A stretch of 64,000 nt of DNA from JBFLVU01 sp964589625 (GTDB lineage Bacteria; Acidobacteriota; UBA4820; DSQY01): NCBI GenBank assembly GCA_964589625.1, contig CAZPSH010000007.1, forward strand, positions 62,001 to 126,000. Direction: 5' to 3'. The position numbers and the translations under genes are program-made. The notes under the pieces are model-generated. The model was not told the DNA's origin and searched no databases. It saw nothing but the letters and a program-made list of their open reading frames with translations. Below are positions 35,167-43,363 of this stretch, piece by piece (within the stretch, counting starts at the first letter, position 1; each line of letters begins with the position of its first letter).

Positions 35167-36333
35167 ATGGGGAACGCGCGGAACATGATGGTAGTGGCCG
35201 GAGAGCACTCGGGCGACCGGCACGCGGCGGCCCTGGTCCGGGCCTTCGGGCAGACGGACGCCACGGCGTCCTGGTTCGGCGCCGGGGGACCCTCTCTGGC
35301 GGGCGCGGGTGCCGAGATCCTCGTTCCCATGGAGCGCCTTGCGGTAGTCGGGATCGGAGAGGTTTTGTCCCGCCTCCCTTCCCTTTGGCGGGACCTGGGC
35401 CTCCTCAAGGAGGCGCTGAAGGCGCGGAGGCCGGACGCGGTCGTTCTGGTGGACTTTCCCGACTTCAATTTCAGGCTGGCCCGCAGAGCGCGGGCCCTCG
35501 GGATCCCGGTCGTGTACTACATCACGCCCCAGGTCTGGGCCTGGCGGAAGGGCCGGACGCGGTTCCTGAGGGACACGGTGGACCTCTGCCTCGTAATCTT
35601 CCCCTTCGAAGAAACCTTCCTGCGGGATCGCGGCGTCCGGGCCCGTTTCGTCGGCCATCCCCTCGCGGAGCTGGCCGGGCCGCCCTCCGCCCGGGAGGCG
35701 TTTCTCGCCCGCCACGGACTTCCCGCGGACAGACCCGCCGTGGCACTTCTGCCGGGAAGCCGCGCATCGGAGGTCCGGCGCAACCTACCGATCCTGGCTG
35801 AGGCGGGAGCCCTGCTCGCGGGCCGCCGGCCCGGGATCTCCTTGCTGATCCCCTGGGCCGAGGGCCTCCCCGAGTCCCTTTGGGAGCCCTTCGCCGGCGG
35901 TCCGCTCCGACGAGTGGTCGGCGAATACCTGGACGTGCTGGGCCACGCGGACGCTGCCGCCGTGGCCTCGGGCACCGCCACCCTCGAAGCCGCCCTCTTG
36001 GGCGTTCCGCAGGTCATCGTCTATCGGGTGAAGGGGATCACCTACGAAGTGGGTCGCCGCCTCGTGAAGATCCCGAGGGTGGGGCTGCCGAACGTCGTGC
36101 TGGGGCGGAACGCCGTCCCGGAACTGATCCAGGACGCGTTTACGGGCCCGAAGGTTTGCGAGGAGATGGAGCGGATTCTGGGGGGCGGGGCGGAGGAAAG
36201 GGACCGAGCCGCAGCCATCGCCGCCGAGGTCCGAAAAAAATTGGGCGAAGGCCAAGCCTCCGCCCGTGCGGCACGCGCGTTGGTCGAATTCGTGGAGGGG
36301 ATCAGACGGCCTTCTGGACCTTGCCGGCCTTGA
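35167..36333 (+). CDS. lpxB: Lipid-A-disaccharide synthase
   Basis: A 388-residue GT19 glycosyltransferase with MVVAGEHSGDRHAAALV, MERLAVVGIGEVLSRLP, VLVDFPDFNFRLA, YYITPQVWAWRKGR, FVGHPL, LLPGSRASEVRRNLPIL and ASGTATLEAALLGVPQVIVYR. It condenses UDP-diacyl-glucosamine with lipid X to form the lipid A disaccharide at the inner membrane, so the cell should make lipopolysaccharide or a related lipid. Its 3' end overlaps the convergent rpmB gene by 32 bases. Confidence 0.97.
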   Translation: MGNARNMMVVAGEHSGDRHAAALVRAFGQTDATASWFGAGGPSLAGAGAEILVPMERLAVVGIGEVLSRLPSLWRDLGLLKEALKARRPDAVVLVDFPDFNFRLARRARALGIPVVYYITPQVWAWRKGRTRFLRDTVDLCLVIFPFEETFLRDRGVRARFVGHPLAELAGPPSAREAFLARHGLPADRPAVALLPGSRASEVRRNLPILAEAGALLAGRRPGISLLIPWAEGLPESLWEPFAGGPLRRVVGEYLDVLGHADAAAVASGTATLEAALLGVPQVIVYRVKGITYEVGRRLVKIPRVGLPNVVLGRNAVPELIQDAFTGPKVCEEMERILGGGAEERDRAAAIAAEVRKKLGEGQASARAARALVEFVEGIRRPSGPCRP

Positions 36334-36493
36334 TGCACTTGGTGCAGACGCGAAGGGTCTTTGTAGTCCCATTGACGTCGGCCTTCACGTTCTGGAGGTT
36401 GGGCAGCCAGCGCCGCTTGGTGAGGTTGTGGGCGTGGCTGACGTTGTTGCCCACGGAGGGCTTCTTTCCGCAGATATCGCACACCTTCGCCAT
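36302..36493 (-). CDS. rpmB: Ribosomal protein bL28
   Basis: From ATG 36493 the 63-residue product MAKVCDICGKKPSVGNNVSHAHN is bL28. It carries two CxxC pairs (CDIC and CTKC), the zinc-binding form of this protein. It continues KRRWLPNLQNVK and ends KAGKVQKAV. The upstream in-frame residues (to 36547) are not conserved. It is convergent and overlapping with lpxB. Confidence 0.95.
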   Translation of the reverse strand: MAKVCDICGKKPSVGNNVSHAHNLTKRRWLPNLQNVKADVNGTTKTLRVCTKCIKAGKVQKAV

Positions 36494-36612
36494 GGTGAAA
36501 CTCCTTCGCGAAAGCGCATTTATACCAGAAGGCGCGGCGAAGTGCAAGAGGACGTAGGGGTTGTGACTCGGCGAGAGGGCCGGTCCGCGAAGGCCCTTAG
36601 GGGGATCGGGCC

Positions 36613-37011
36613 ATGAACGACGAAAGCGCCTTCGAACGTGGGATGCGCCGGCTGAGGGAAGTGGATGGCGCGGTAGGCGTGCGCGCCGTGGAGCGCCTGA
36701 GCGCCATCTCGCCCGACCTCGCCCGGTACATCGTGGAGTTCGCCTTCGGGGAAATCTACTCCCGCCCCGGCCTCGATCCGAAGTACAGGGAGGCGGCGGC
36801 CCTCGGCGCCCTCACCGCCCTGGGCCACACGCGGCCCCAGCTCAAGACCCACGTCCACGCCGCACTGAACGCGGGACTTACGCGGGAGGAGATCAAGGAG
36901 ATCCTCCTCCTCATGGCCCCCTACGTCGGCTTTCCCTCGGCCCTCAACGCCATGTTCGCCGCCCAGGAGGTCTTCGACCGAGCGGGGGGAGACGGCGAGG
37001 CCTCGCCGTGA
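36613..37011 (+). CDS. Carboxymuconolactone decarboxylase family protein
   Basis: A 132-residue all-helical protein with FAFGEIYSRPGLDPKYREAAALGALTALGHTRPQLKTHVHAALNAGLTREEIKEILL, the CMD/AhpD-like pattern. The classical CxxC of AhpD peroxidase-like members is absent (the equivalent region has no Cys), so it belongs to the gamma-carboxymuconolactone decarboxylase-like side of the family, whose real substrates are often unknown. It precedes the metH leader but is separated from it by a promoter. Confidence 0.85.
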   Translation: MNDESAFERGMRRLREVDGAVGVRAVERLSAISPDLARYIVEFAFGEIYSRPGLDPKYREAAALGALTALGHTRPQLKTHVHAALNAGLTREEIKEILLLMAPYVGFPSALNAMFAAQEVFDRAGGDGEASP

Positions 37012-37067
37012 GGGCGGACATCGACGGCGGTCCCGGGGCTCCCTGCGGACCGACACCTTTCGGGGGC

Positions 37068-37097
37068 TTGACGGGGCGCGAGGAGGTCTGCTAGAGT
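37068..37097 (+). promoter_or_regulatory. Candidate promoter of the metH leader
   Basis: TTGACG (37068-37073), an 18-base spacer and TAGAGT (37092-37097) would start transcription a few bases before the first SAM-II-type aptamer. Confidence 0.55.
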
Positions 37098-37106
37098 TTT
37101 GGTCGA

Positions 37107-37165
37107 AGCGCCGATTTGAGATCCAGCTTGCGGGCGCTCTAGAAATGCGGCTAAAGCGGAGGGGG
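37107..37165 (+). ncRNA. SAM-II-type riboswitch, copy 1
   Basis: P1 is AGCGCC (37107-37112) paired with GGCGCT (37133-37138). The loop holds GATTTGAG and CTTGCG, and downstream AAATG...GGCTAAAGCGGAGG supplies the pseudoknot strand. This is the SAM-II/SAM-V core (compare GAUUUAA, UUGC, AAAUG and GCUAAA of known aptamers). SAM-II senses S-adenosylmethionine and represses methionine genes. An intrinsic terminator follows 6 bases later, suggesting that this copy controls transcription. Confidence 0.85.
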
Positions 37166-37171
37166 AGAGGT

Positions 37172-37205
37172 CCCGCCGGGCTTGATGCCGCGGCGGGTTT
37201 TTTTT
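37172..37205 (+). terminator. Intrinsic terminator between the two aptamers
   Basis: CCCGCCG (37172-37178) pairs with CGGCGGG (37191-37197), with further inner pairing, followed by eight T. It lies directly after the first aptamer and before the second, as expected for riboswitch-controlled termination. Confidence 0.9.
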
Positions 37206-37249
37206 CGTTCGGGGAAGGAGACCTCGGGGTTGGACATCACAAACAGGCC

Positions 37250-37335
37250 GGCGCCGATTTGAGCCGCAGCTTGCGGGCGCCGGGACCGGCCCGGAGGGGC
37301 CGGCTCGCGACACTTCGGCTAAAGCGAGGGAGGGA
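37250..37335 (+). ncRNA. SAM-II-type riboswitch, copy 2
   Basis: P1 is GGCGCC (37250-37255) paired with GGCGCC (37276-37281), again enclosing GATTTGAG and AGCTTGCG. An extra hairpin (CCGGCCC/GGGGCCGG) is inserted before the 3' pseudoknot strand GGCTAAAGCGAGGGAGGG. CTTGC can pair with GCGAG, which would tie up the purine-rich ribosome-binding stretch, so this copy looks suited to translational control of metH. The core is nearly identical to copy 1. Confidence 0.85.
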
Positions 37336-37419
37336 CCGCGTCCCCCAATGCCGAATCCCCGCGAAGCCCCGGGGGGCGCCCCATGTTATAAGGGCGTTGG
37401 ATTCCGGACGGAGCGCCCC

Positions 37420-40400
37420 GTGAACGATCGCACCCTGGCCCTTCTCGAACTGCTCTCCGAGCGGATCGCCGTCCTGGACGGCGCCATGGGGACGCAGATC
37501 CAGGCAAGGCGCCTCTCCGCCCGGGACTTCGGTGGGGAGGAATTCGAAGGTTGCAACGAGGCCCTTGTATTGAGCCGCCCCGACGTGGTGCGCTCGGTCC
37601 ACGACGCCTACCTGGCCGCCGGCGCCGACATCGTGGAGACCGACACCTTCGGCGGCACGCCCCTCGTCCTGGGCGAATACGGCCTCGCCGAGCGTGCCTT
37701 CGAGATCAACCGCCGGGCGGCACAGATCGCCCGTCAGGCCTGCGCCGAGGCCTCCACTCTAGATCGGCCGCGCTTTGCCGCCGGCTCCATGGGGCCCACC
37801 ACGCGCTCCATCAGTCTCACGGGGGGCGCCACATTCGCCCAGATGGCCGACCACTACAGGGTCCAGGCCCTCGGACTCCTGGAGGGAGGGGCCGATCTTC
37901 TGTTCCTGGAAACCGTCCAGGACGCCCTCAACGCCAAGGCGGGCCTGGCGGGGATCCGGAATGCCGTCCAAGAAACGGGGCGCGAGGTTCCCCTCGTCGT
38001 GTCGGCCACGGTGGAACCCTCGGGCACGTTGCTGGCGGGGCAGACCATCGAGGCCTTCTATGCCTCCGTGATGCACGCTCCCCTGCTCGCCGTGGGCCTA
38101 AACTGCGCCACGGGCCCGGACCTCATGGCGAGTCACCTCCGGAGTTTATCGGAGATGGCCCGCGCACGCACGATCTGCTTTCCCAACGCCGGTATGCCCG
38201 ACGAGGGCGGGCGATACGGGCTTTCGCCCGAGTCCCTGGCGCAGGCCCTGCGCCGCTTCGCGGAGAACGGATGGCTCAACGTGGCCGGGGGGTGCTGCGG
38301 TACGGGCCCCGCCCATGTGCGCGCCCTGGCCCAGGCCTTGGAGGGCCTGGCGCCCCGCAGGATCGTGGACCACCACCGCGTCTTCCTATCGGGAGTCGAC
38401 TTTCTCGAACTGGAGGAGGACAACCGGCCCGTGCTCGCCGGTGAGCGAGCCAACGTGCTCGGCAGCCGCGCCTTCAAGCGGCGCATTGCCGAGGGCCGCT
38501 TCGAAGAAGCCGTGGAAATCGCCAGGGACCAGGTCCGCGCCGGCGCCCAGGTGGTGGACGTCTGCCTCCAGGACCCCGAGCGCGACGAGGCCTCCGACCT
38601 CGCCCAATTTCTGGAACGCGCCGGCAGGGTCGTCCGGGCCCCCCTCATGATCGACACCACGGACCCCTCCGCCGCGGAGGCCGCCCTTCCCCTCTGTCCC
38701 GGCCGATGCATCCTCAACTCGGCCAACCTCGAGGACGGAGAGGAGCGATTGGCCCGCATGGCGGACCTGGCCCGGACCCACGGCGCCGCCCTCGTGGTCC
38801 AAACCATCGACGAGGACCCGGACGAGGGGATGGCCCGCACCGCCGCCCGGAAGATCGAGGTGGCCCGGCGGGCCTTCGCCCTGCTGACCGAAAGTCACGG
38901 CCTTCGGCCCGAGGACATCTTCTTCGATCCCCTGGTCTTCCCCTGCGGCACGGGCAGCCCCCGTTACCGGGGCGCCGCCCGGGAGACCCTGGCGGCCCTT
39001 CGCGCCATCAAGGTGGAGTTCCCCGACTCCCGGACCCTTCTGGGCATCTCGAACGTCAGCTTCGGACTGCCCGCGGCGGCGCGGGAGGCGGTGAACGCCG
39101 TGTTCCTCTATCACGCCACCCGGGCCGGCCTCGACGTGGCCATCGTTAACACCGAGAAGATCCTGCGCTTCCCGTCCATCCCCGAAGAAGAGCGGGGCCT
39201 CTGCGAGGACCTGCTCTTCGACCGCGGCCCGGACCCCTTGGGGGCCCTCCTGACCCATTTCAAGTGCCGGGCGGCGGCGTCGGACAGGGCCCCAGAGCCT
39301 TCTCCCCGCGCCGAGGACACCCTCGTTCGCTGCATCTCCGAGGGGAGCCGGCGAGGGCTCGCGGAGGCCCTGGACTCCCTCCTCGCCGCGGGCGCCTCTC
39401 CCCTGGATATCATCAACGGGGTCCTCCTTCGAGGCATGGACGAAGTGGGGCGGCGCTTCGCCCGCAACGAGCTCATCGTCGCCGAGGTCCTTCGGTCCGC
39501 CGAAGTCATGAAGGCCGCCGTCTCCCACCTGGAGCGCCACATGGACGGCGCGGCTCCCTCCCGCGGAACCGTCGTCCTGGCCACGGTGCGCGGGGACGTC
39601 CACGACATCGGCAAGAACCTGGTGGACATGATTCTCTCCAACAACGGGTACCGCGTCGTCAACCTGGGCACGAAGGTTCCGCCGGAGAGGATCGTCGAGG
39701 CGTGCAAGCAACATAGGCCCCACGCCCTGGGCCTTTCGGGCCTCCTCGTCCGAAGCGCCCACGAGATGGCCGCCACGGCGAGAGAGGTGACCGAGGCGGG
39801 ACTAAACCCGATCCTGCTCGTGGGCGGCGCGGCCCTGTCGGAGCGATTCACGGACCGGTCCATCGCCGACGCTTACGGCGGTCTCACGGCGTACGCAAGA
39901 ACGGCCATGGAGGGCCTCGGACTCCTGAACCGGCTCCTTTCTCCCGAGGAGGGTCCCGCCGCGCGGGAGGAGATCCGAAGGCGCCGCGCCGCCCGGCTCG
40001 CCCAGTCTGCGGAGCCTCCGAAGGACGAGGGCGCCTCGGCTCCTGGGGGGGCCGTCTCCCCCGCCGAGGCCCTTCCGCCCCCTGACCGCGGCATGCACCT
40101 CCTCGAATCCCTGGAACCCTCCGCCCTCTGGCCCTATGTGAACCTCCAGATGCTCTACGGCAGGCACCTCGGCCTTCGAGGTCCAGCGGCGCGTCTCCTG
40201 GAAGCGGGTGACCGGCGCGCGTTGGAGCTTCGCGAGATCGTGGAGGAGATCCTCGCCTCCGGCTGGCTTCACCCCAAGGGCATCTACCGGTTTTTTGGGG
40301 CCGAGTCGCGCGGCGATTCTCTGCTTCTTGATGCGGGGGACGGGACCAAGATCGAGTTCGCCTTTCCCCGCCAGCGCTCGGGCCAGCGCCTTTGCATCGC

Positions 40401-40842
40401 GGATTTCGTCCGCCCGTCTTCCCTGGGAGGCGGGGATTCGGTGGCCCTCCTCGCCGCCACGGCGGGGGAGAGCGTGAGGGAGCTCGCCACCGCACTGAGG
40501 GCCCAGGGCCGTCTGCTGGTCTCCCACACCCTCCAGGCCGTGGCCCTGGAAGTGGCCGAGGCCGCCGCCGAGTGGATCCACCGGCGCATCCGCGCCGAAT
40601 GGGGCCTGTCCGATCCGGAGGGTCTCTCCATGGCGGACCTCCTGCGCGGGCGGTACCGCGGAAAGCGCTTCAGCTTCGGCTACCCGGCCTGCCCTGACCT
40701 GGACGGCCAGGATCTCCTTTTCCGTCTCCTGAGGCCCGAGCACATCGGCGTGCGCCTCACGGCGGGCCGGATGATGGATCCGGAGGCCTCCGTATCCGCC
40801 TTGGTCGTCCACCACCCAGAGGCACGTTATTTCACGGTTTGA
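37420..40842 (+). CDS. metH: Cobalamin-dependent methionine synthase, full length
   Basis: Four modules are present. They are a homocysteine-binding barrel (VLDGAMGTQIQ to zinc ligand GGCCGTGP), a methyl-THF barrel (LAGERANVLGS, GISNVSFGLP), a B12 domain with DVHDIGKNLV (His axial ligand) and GLSGLLVRSAHEM, and a SAM-dependent reactivation domain (LWPYVNLQMLYG to YPACPDL and GYPACPD-type end). It methylates homocysteine to methionine. I prefer GTG 37420 (ggagcgcccc upstream, MNDRTLALLELLSERIAVLDG), because family members start 10-15 residues before this block. ATG 37348, right behind aptamer 2, is the alternative and would add 24 Pro/Gly-rich residues. Confidence 0.96.
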   Translation: MNDRTLALLELLSERIAVLDGAMGTQIQARRLSARDFGGEEFEGCNEALVLSRPDVVRSVHDAYLAAGADIVETDTFGGTPLVLGEYGLAERAFEINRRAAQIARQACAEASTLDRPRFAAGSMGPTTRSISLTGGATFAQMADHYRVQALGLLEGGADLLFLETVQDALNAKAGLAGIRNAVQETGREVPLVVSATVEPSGTLLAGQTIEAFYASVMHAPLLAVGLNCATGPDLMASHLRSLSEMARARTICFPNAGMPDEGGRYGLSPESLAQALRRFAENGWLNVAGGCCGTGPAHVRALAQALEGLAPRRIVDHHRVFLSGVDFLELEEDNRPVLAGERANVLGSRAFKRRIAEGRFEEAVEIARDQVRAGAQVVDVCLQDPERDEASDLAQFLERAGRVVRAPLMIDTTDPSAAEAALPLCPGRCILNSANLEDGEERLARMADLARTHGAALVVQTIDEDPDEGMARTAARKIEVARRAFALLTESHGLRPEDIFFDPLVFPCGTGSPRYRGAARETLAALRAIKVEFPDSRTLLGISNVSFGLPAAAREAVNAVFLYHATRAGLDVAIVNTEKILRFPSIPEEERGLCEDLLFDRGPDPLGALLTHFKCRAAASDRAPEPSPRAEDTLVRCISEGSRRGLAEALDSLLAAGASPLDIINGVLLRGMDEVGRRFARNELIVAEVLRSAEVMKAAVSHLERHMDGAAPSRGTVVLATVRGDVHDIGKNLVDMILSNNGYRVVNLGTKVPPERIVEACKQHRPHALGLSGLLVRSAHEMAATAREVTEAGLNPILLVGGAALSERFTDRSIADAYGGLTAYARTAMEGLGLLNRLLSPEEGPAAREEIRRRRAARLAQSAEPPKDEGASAPGGAVSPAEALPPPDRGMHLLESLEPSALWPYVNLQMLYGRHLGLRGPAARLLEAGDRRALELREIVEEILASGWLHPKGIYRFFGAESRGDSLLLDAGDGTKIEFAFPRQRSGQRLCIADFVRPSSLGGGDSVALLAATAGESVRELATALRAQGRLLVSHTLQAVALEVAEAAAEWIHRRIRAEWGLSDPEGLSMADLLRGRYRGKRFSFGYPACPDLDGQDLLFRLLRPEHIGVRLTAGRMMDPEASVSALVVHHPEARYFTV

Positions 40843-40868
40843 AGCGATCCGGAGGAGGCGCGAGAGCC

Positions 40869-42716
40869 ATGACGAACCGCCGCGAGGCATGGAAGGACTG
40901 GATGGCCGAATCGGTGATCGTGGCCGACGGGGCCATGGGCACCCTTCTCCGTGCCCGGGGCCTGCCCGCCACCGCCTGCGTGGAGGAGGCCACCCTCAGC
41001 CGCGGGGACCTGGTCCACGACGCCCACAGGGATTACCTGCACGCCGGCGCCCAGATCCTCACCACCAACACCTTCCGCGCCAACCGCCTCCACTTGGCGG
41101 CCCAGGGTCATGCGGACAAACTGCGCGACATCAACGCCCGCGGCGTAGAGATCGCCCGGCGCGCGGCCCACGGCGCCCCCGTCTGGGTGGGCGCCTCGGT
41201 GGGCCCCCTCAAGGTCATGCTCAAGCCCTACGGCGACGTCTCCGAGGACGAGGCGCGCGAGGTCTGCCGGGAGCAGATCGCGGCCCTGGCCGACGCCGGT
41301 CCGGACCTCTTCATCCTCGAGACCCAGCAGTCGGTGGTGGAGGCGCTCTTCTTCCTCGAGGCCTGCCGGGCCCTGGCTCCCGACGTGCCCGTCCTCGCCT
41401 CCCTCACGGTCAGCCGCGACGGTAGGACCTTCTTCGGAGACCGTCCCGTGGAGGGGTGCCGCCGCCTTGCCGCGGCAGGAGCCGACGTGGTGGGCATCAA
41501 CTGTTCGGTGGGTCCCGCCGATACCCTGCCCTTCGTGGAGGAGGTGGCGAGGGGCGTGGACCATCCCCTCGCCGTCATGCCCAACGGCGGCTACCCCGCC
41601 GAAATTGACGGCCGCATCGTCTACCTCTCGAGCCCCGAGTACGTGGCGGAGTACGTCCGCCGGTACGTGGACCTGGGCGTGAACGTGGTGGGAGGATGCT
41701 GTGGAACCACCCCCGAGACCATCCGCGCCGTCTCGCGCCTCCTCAAGGGCCGCCGGCCGACGGGTCGCCAGGCCTCGGAGCGGGGGACCCTCGTGGTGGA
41801 GGCCCCCGCCGCCACGCCTCCCCCCTCGCACGCGGAGGCGCCGGGGGGCTTTTTTAGAAAGCTCGGTGCCTCCTTCGCGATCACGTGCGAGATCGATCCT
41901 CCCAAGGGACCCGACGCCGGCCCCGCCGTGGAGGCCGCCCGGCTCCTGAAGAGGGCCGGGGCCGACGCCGTGAACATCGCGGAGAACCCCATGGCCCGTG
42001 TGCGGGTCGCGCCCATGGCCCTGGCCCACTTCATCGAACAGGAGACGGGGCTCTCCACCATCCTCCACATGACCTGCCGGGACCGGAACCTCCTCGGCCT
42101 CCAGTCCGAGCTGTTAGGCGCGGCGCTCCTCGGAGTAGACGGCATCCTCGCCCTGTCGGGCGATCCCGCCTCCCTCGGCGATTTTCCAGCCGCCACGTCG
42201 GTGAACGACGTGAACGTCGTGGGCCTGGTCAAGATCGTGGCCTCCCTCAACCGGGGTCTCGACTTCTCCGACAACGCCACGGGCGCCTCCACGCACTTCG
42301 GCATCGGCGTGGGAGCCAGTCTCACCCCGCGCGACCCCGGAGCCGAGCTGCTCAAGCTGCGAGAACGCGCCGAGGCCGGAGCCACCTTCGCCCTTACACA
42401 GCCCGTCTTCGACCTCGACGACGCCGAGCGCTTCCTGGACCGGGTCCGGAACGTGCCGCTGGCCGTCCTCCCCGGCCTCCTGCCCCTGACCGGCCTCAAG
42501 CAGGCCCTCTATCTCCACAACGAGGTGCCCGGCATGCGCGTGCCCGAATCCATTCTGCGTCGCCTCGAATCCCTCCCGGCCCGGGAGGATCAGATGGCCT
42601 TCGGCGTGGACCTTGCCCGGAGACTTCTGGAGGGCATCCGCCGCTTCGCCCCCGGCGCCTACCTCACCGCCGGCGGCCACCGGGCGGCCGTCCTCGCCGA
42701 CGTCCTGTCCGGGTGA
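40869..42716 (+). CDS. Fused homocysteine S-methyltransferase / methylenetetrahydrofolate reductase
   Basis: The 615-residue protein combines an N-terminal homocysteine methyltransferase barrel (VADGAMGTLLRARG, ILTTNTFRAN, GINCSVGP, zinc-ligand GGCCGTTPETIRA; about residues 10-295) with a C-terminal MetF barrel (ITCEIDPPKGPD, ILHMTCRDRNLLGLQSELLGA, ILALSGDPASLGDFP, TQPVFDLDDAERFL). This YitJ-like fusion can supply methyl-THF to the adjacent MetH and also methylate homocysteine itself. ATG 40869 follows a strong ggaggaggcg site, 26 bases after metH, so both genes should be governed by the SAM-II leader. Confidence 0.93.
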   Translation: MTNRREAWKDWMAESVIVADGAMGTLLRARGLPATACVEEATLSRGDLVHDAHRDYLHAGAQILTTNTFRANRLHLAAQGHADKLRDINARGVEIARRAAHGAPVWVGASVGPLKVMLKPYGDVSEDEAREVCREQIAALADAGPDLFILETQQSVVEALFFLEACRALAPDVPVLASLTVSRDGRTFFGDRPVEGCRRLAAAGADVVGINCSVGPADTLPFVEEVARGVDHPLAVMPNGGYPAEIDGRIVYLSSPEYVAEYVRRYVDLGVNVVGGCCGTTPETIRAVSRLLKGRRPTGRQASERGTLVVEAPAATPPPSHAEAPGGFFRKLGASFAITCEIDPPKGPDAGPAVEAARLLKRAGADAVNIAENPMARVRVAPMALAHFIEQETGLSTILHMTCRDRNLLGLQSELLGAALLGVDGILALSGDPASLGDFPAATSVNDVNVVGLVKIVASLNRGLDFSDNATGASTHFGIGVGASLTPRDPGAELLKLRERAEAGATFALTQPVFDLDDAERFLDRVRNVPLAVLPGLLPLTGLKQALYLHNEVPGMRVPESILRRLESLPAREDQMAFGVDLARRLLEGIRRFAPGAYLTAGGHRAAVLADVLSG

Positions 42717-42974
42717 AGGCGGAATCGGGCCCCCACCTTCTGGGATCTTCCGCCCCCTTGCTCCGGTCCCTATCCTTCCGGGGGACTTGCCCATAGGGCC
42801 GGCAACGACTGACGCCCGGCCCAAGCCATCGAGAACACCCCCTTCGAAGCGAGGCAGGACGGAGGCCAAATAGGGTCCGGAGCCGGCGCCGGCTTCGGGG
42901 TCGATGGAGAACGGTGACCGACGAGTGGAAGAACCACCCGACCACGGGCCGGGTGCCTTTCCCCAGTCCCTCCG

Positions 42975-43180
42975 TCACCACACGAAAGTGCCCTCCACCC
43001 AGCTTCCGTCGGAGTTGACGACTTTGACTCCCACGGCCACGTCCCTGGGGAAGAGTGTCTTGAGCGCCCCGCCGCCCTTGACCACCCATTTCGAGTCGCT
43101 CTTGAACTTGACGTTGGCCCACGGCTGGGCGGACCCGCCGATGAAGACCTGAGTCCAAGCGTCTTTCGAACGATACTTTC
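42975..43180 (-). pseudogene. Fragment of the PKD-protein C-terminal module
   Basis: The minus-strand frame reads AWTQVFIGGSAQPWANVKFKS, KGGGALKTLFPRDVAVGVKV and VNSDGSWVEGTFVW before its stop. It aligns by eye with the last 60 or so residues of the nine-haem cytochrome (AQVFIGADASPWPGTSVQ, GAGLKYKFPKDVRVTVRV, VNPDGGSVSGSFKR). No signal peptide, PKD or haem domain precedes it, so it is the 3' end of a lost paralogue. The 258 bases between the metF fusion and this fragment hold nothing I recognise. Confidence 0.7.
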
Positions 43181-43300
43181 CACGAGCATGAGCGGCCCTC
43201 CACTTATGAAGCCTTCGCAAGCCCTATAAGTAGCTGGTTCTGCTCATGCTCTTCAACTCTATCTACTCCGTTTCATGCACAGATTCTCGAGAGGAGCCCG

Positions 43301-43328
43301 AAAAAAGAAGGGGCCCCGATGGGGCCCC
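43301..43328 (-). terminator. Intrinsic terminator of the nine-haem cytochrome gene
   Basis: GGGGCCCC-GAT-GGGGCCCC lies 36 bases past the cytochrome stop. On the minus strand the hairpin is followed by TTCTTTTTT. Confidence 0.88.
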
Positions 43329-43363
43329 GTGTCAATGAGGGGGAGGGGGGATTTCTGGCGATG

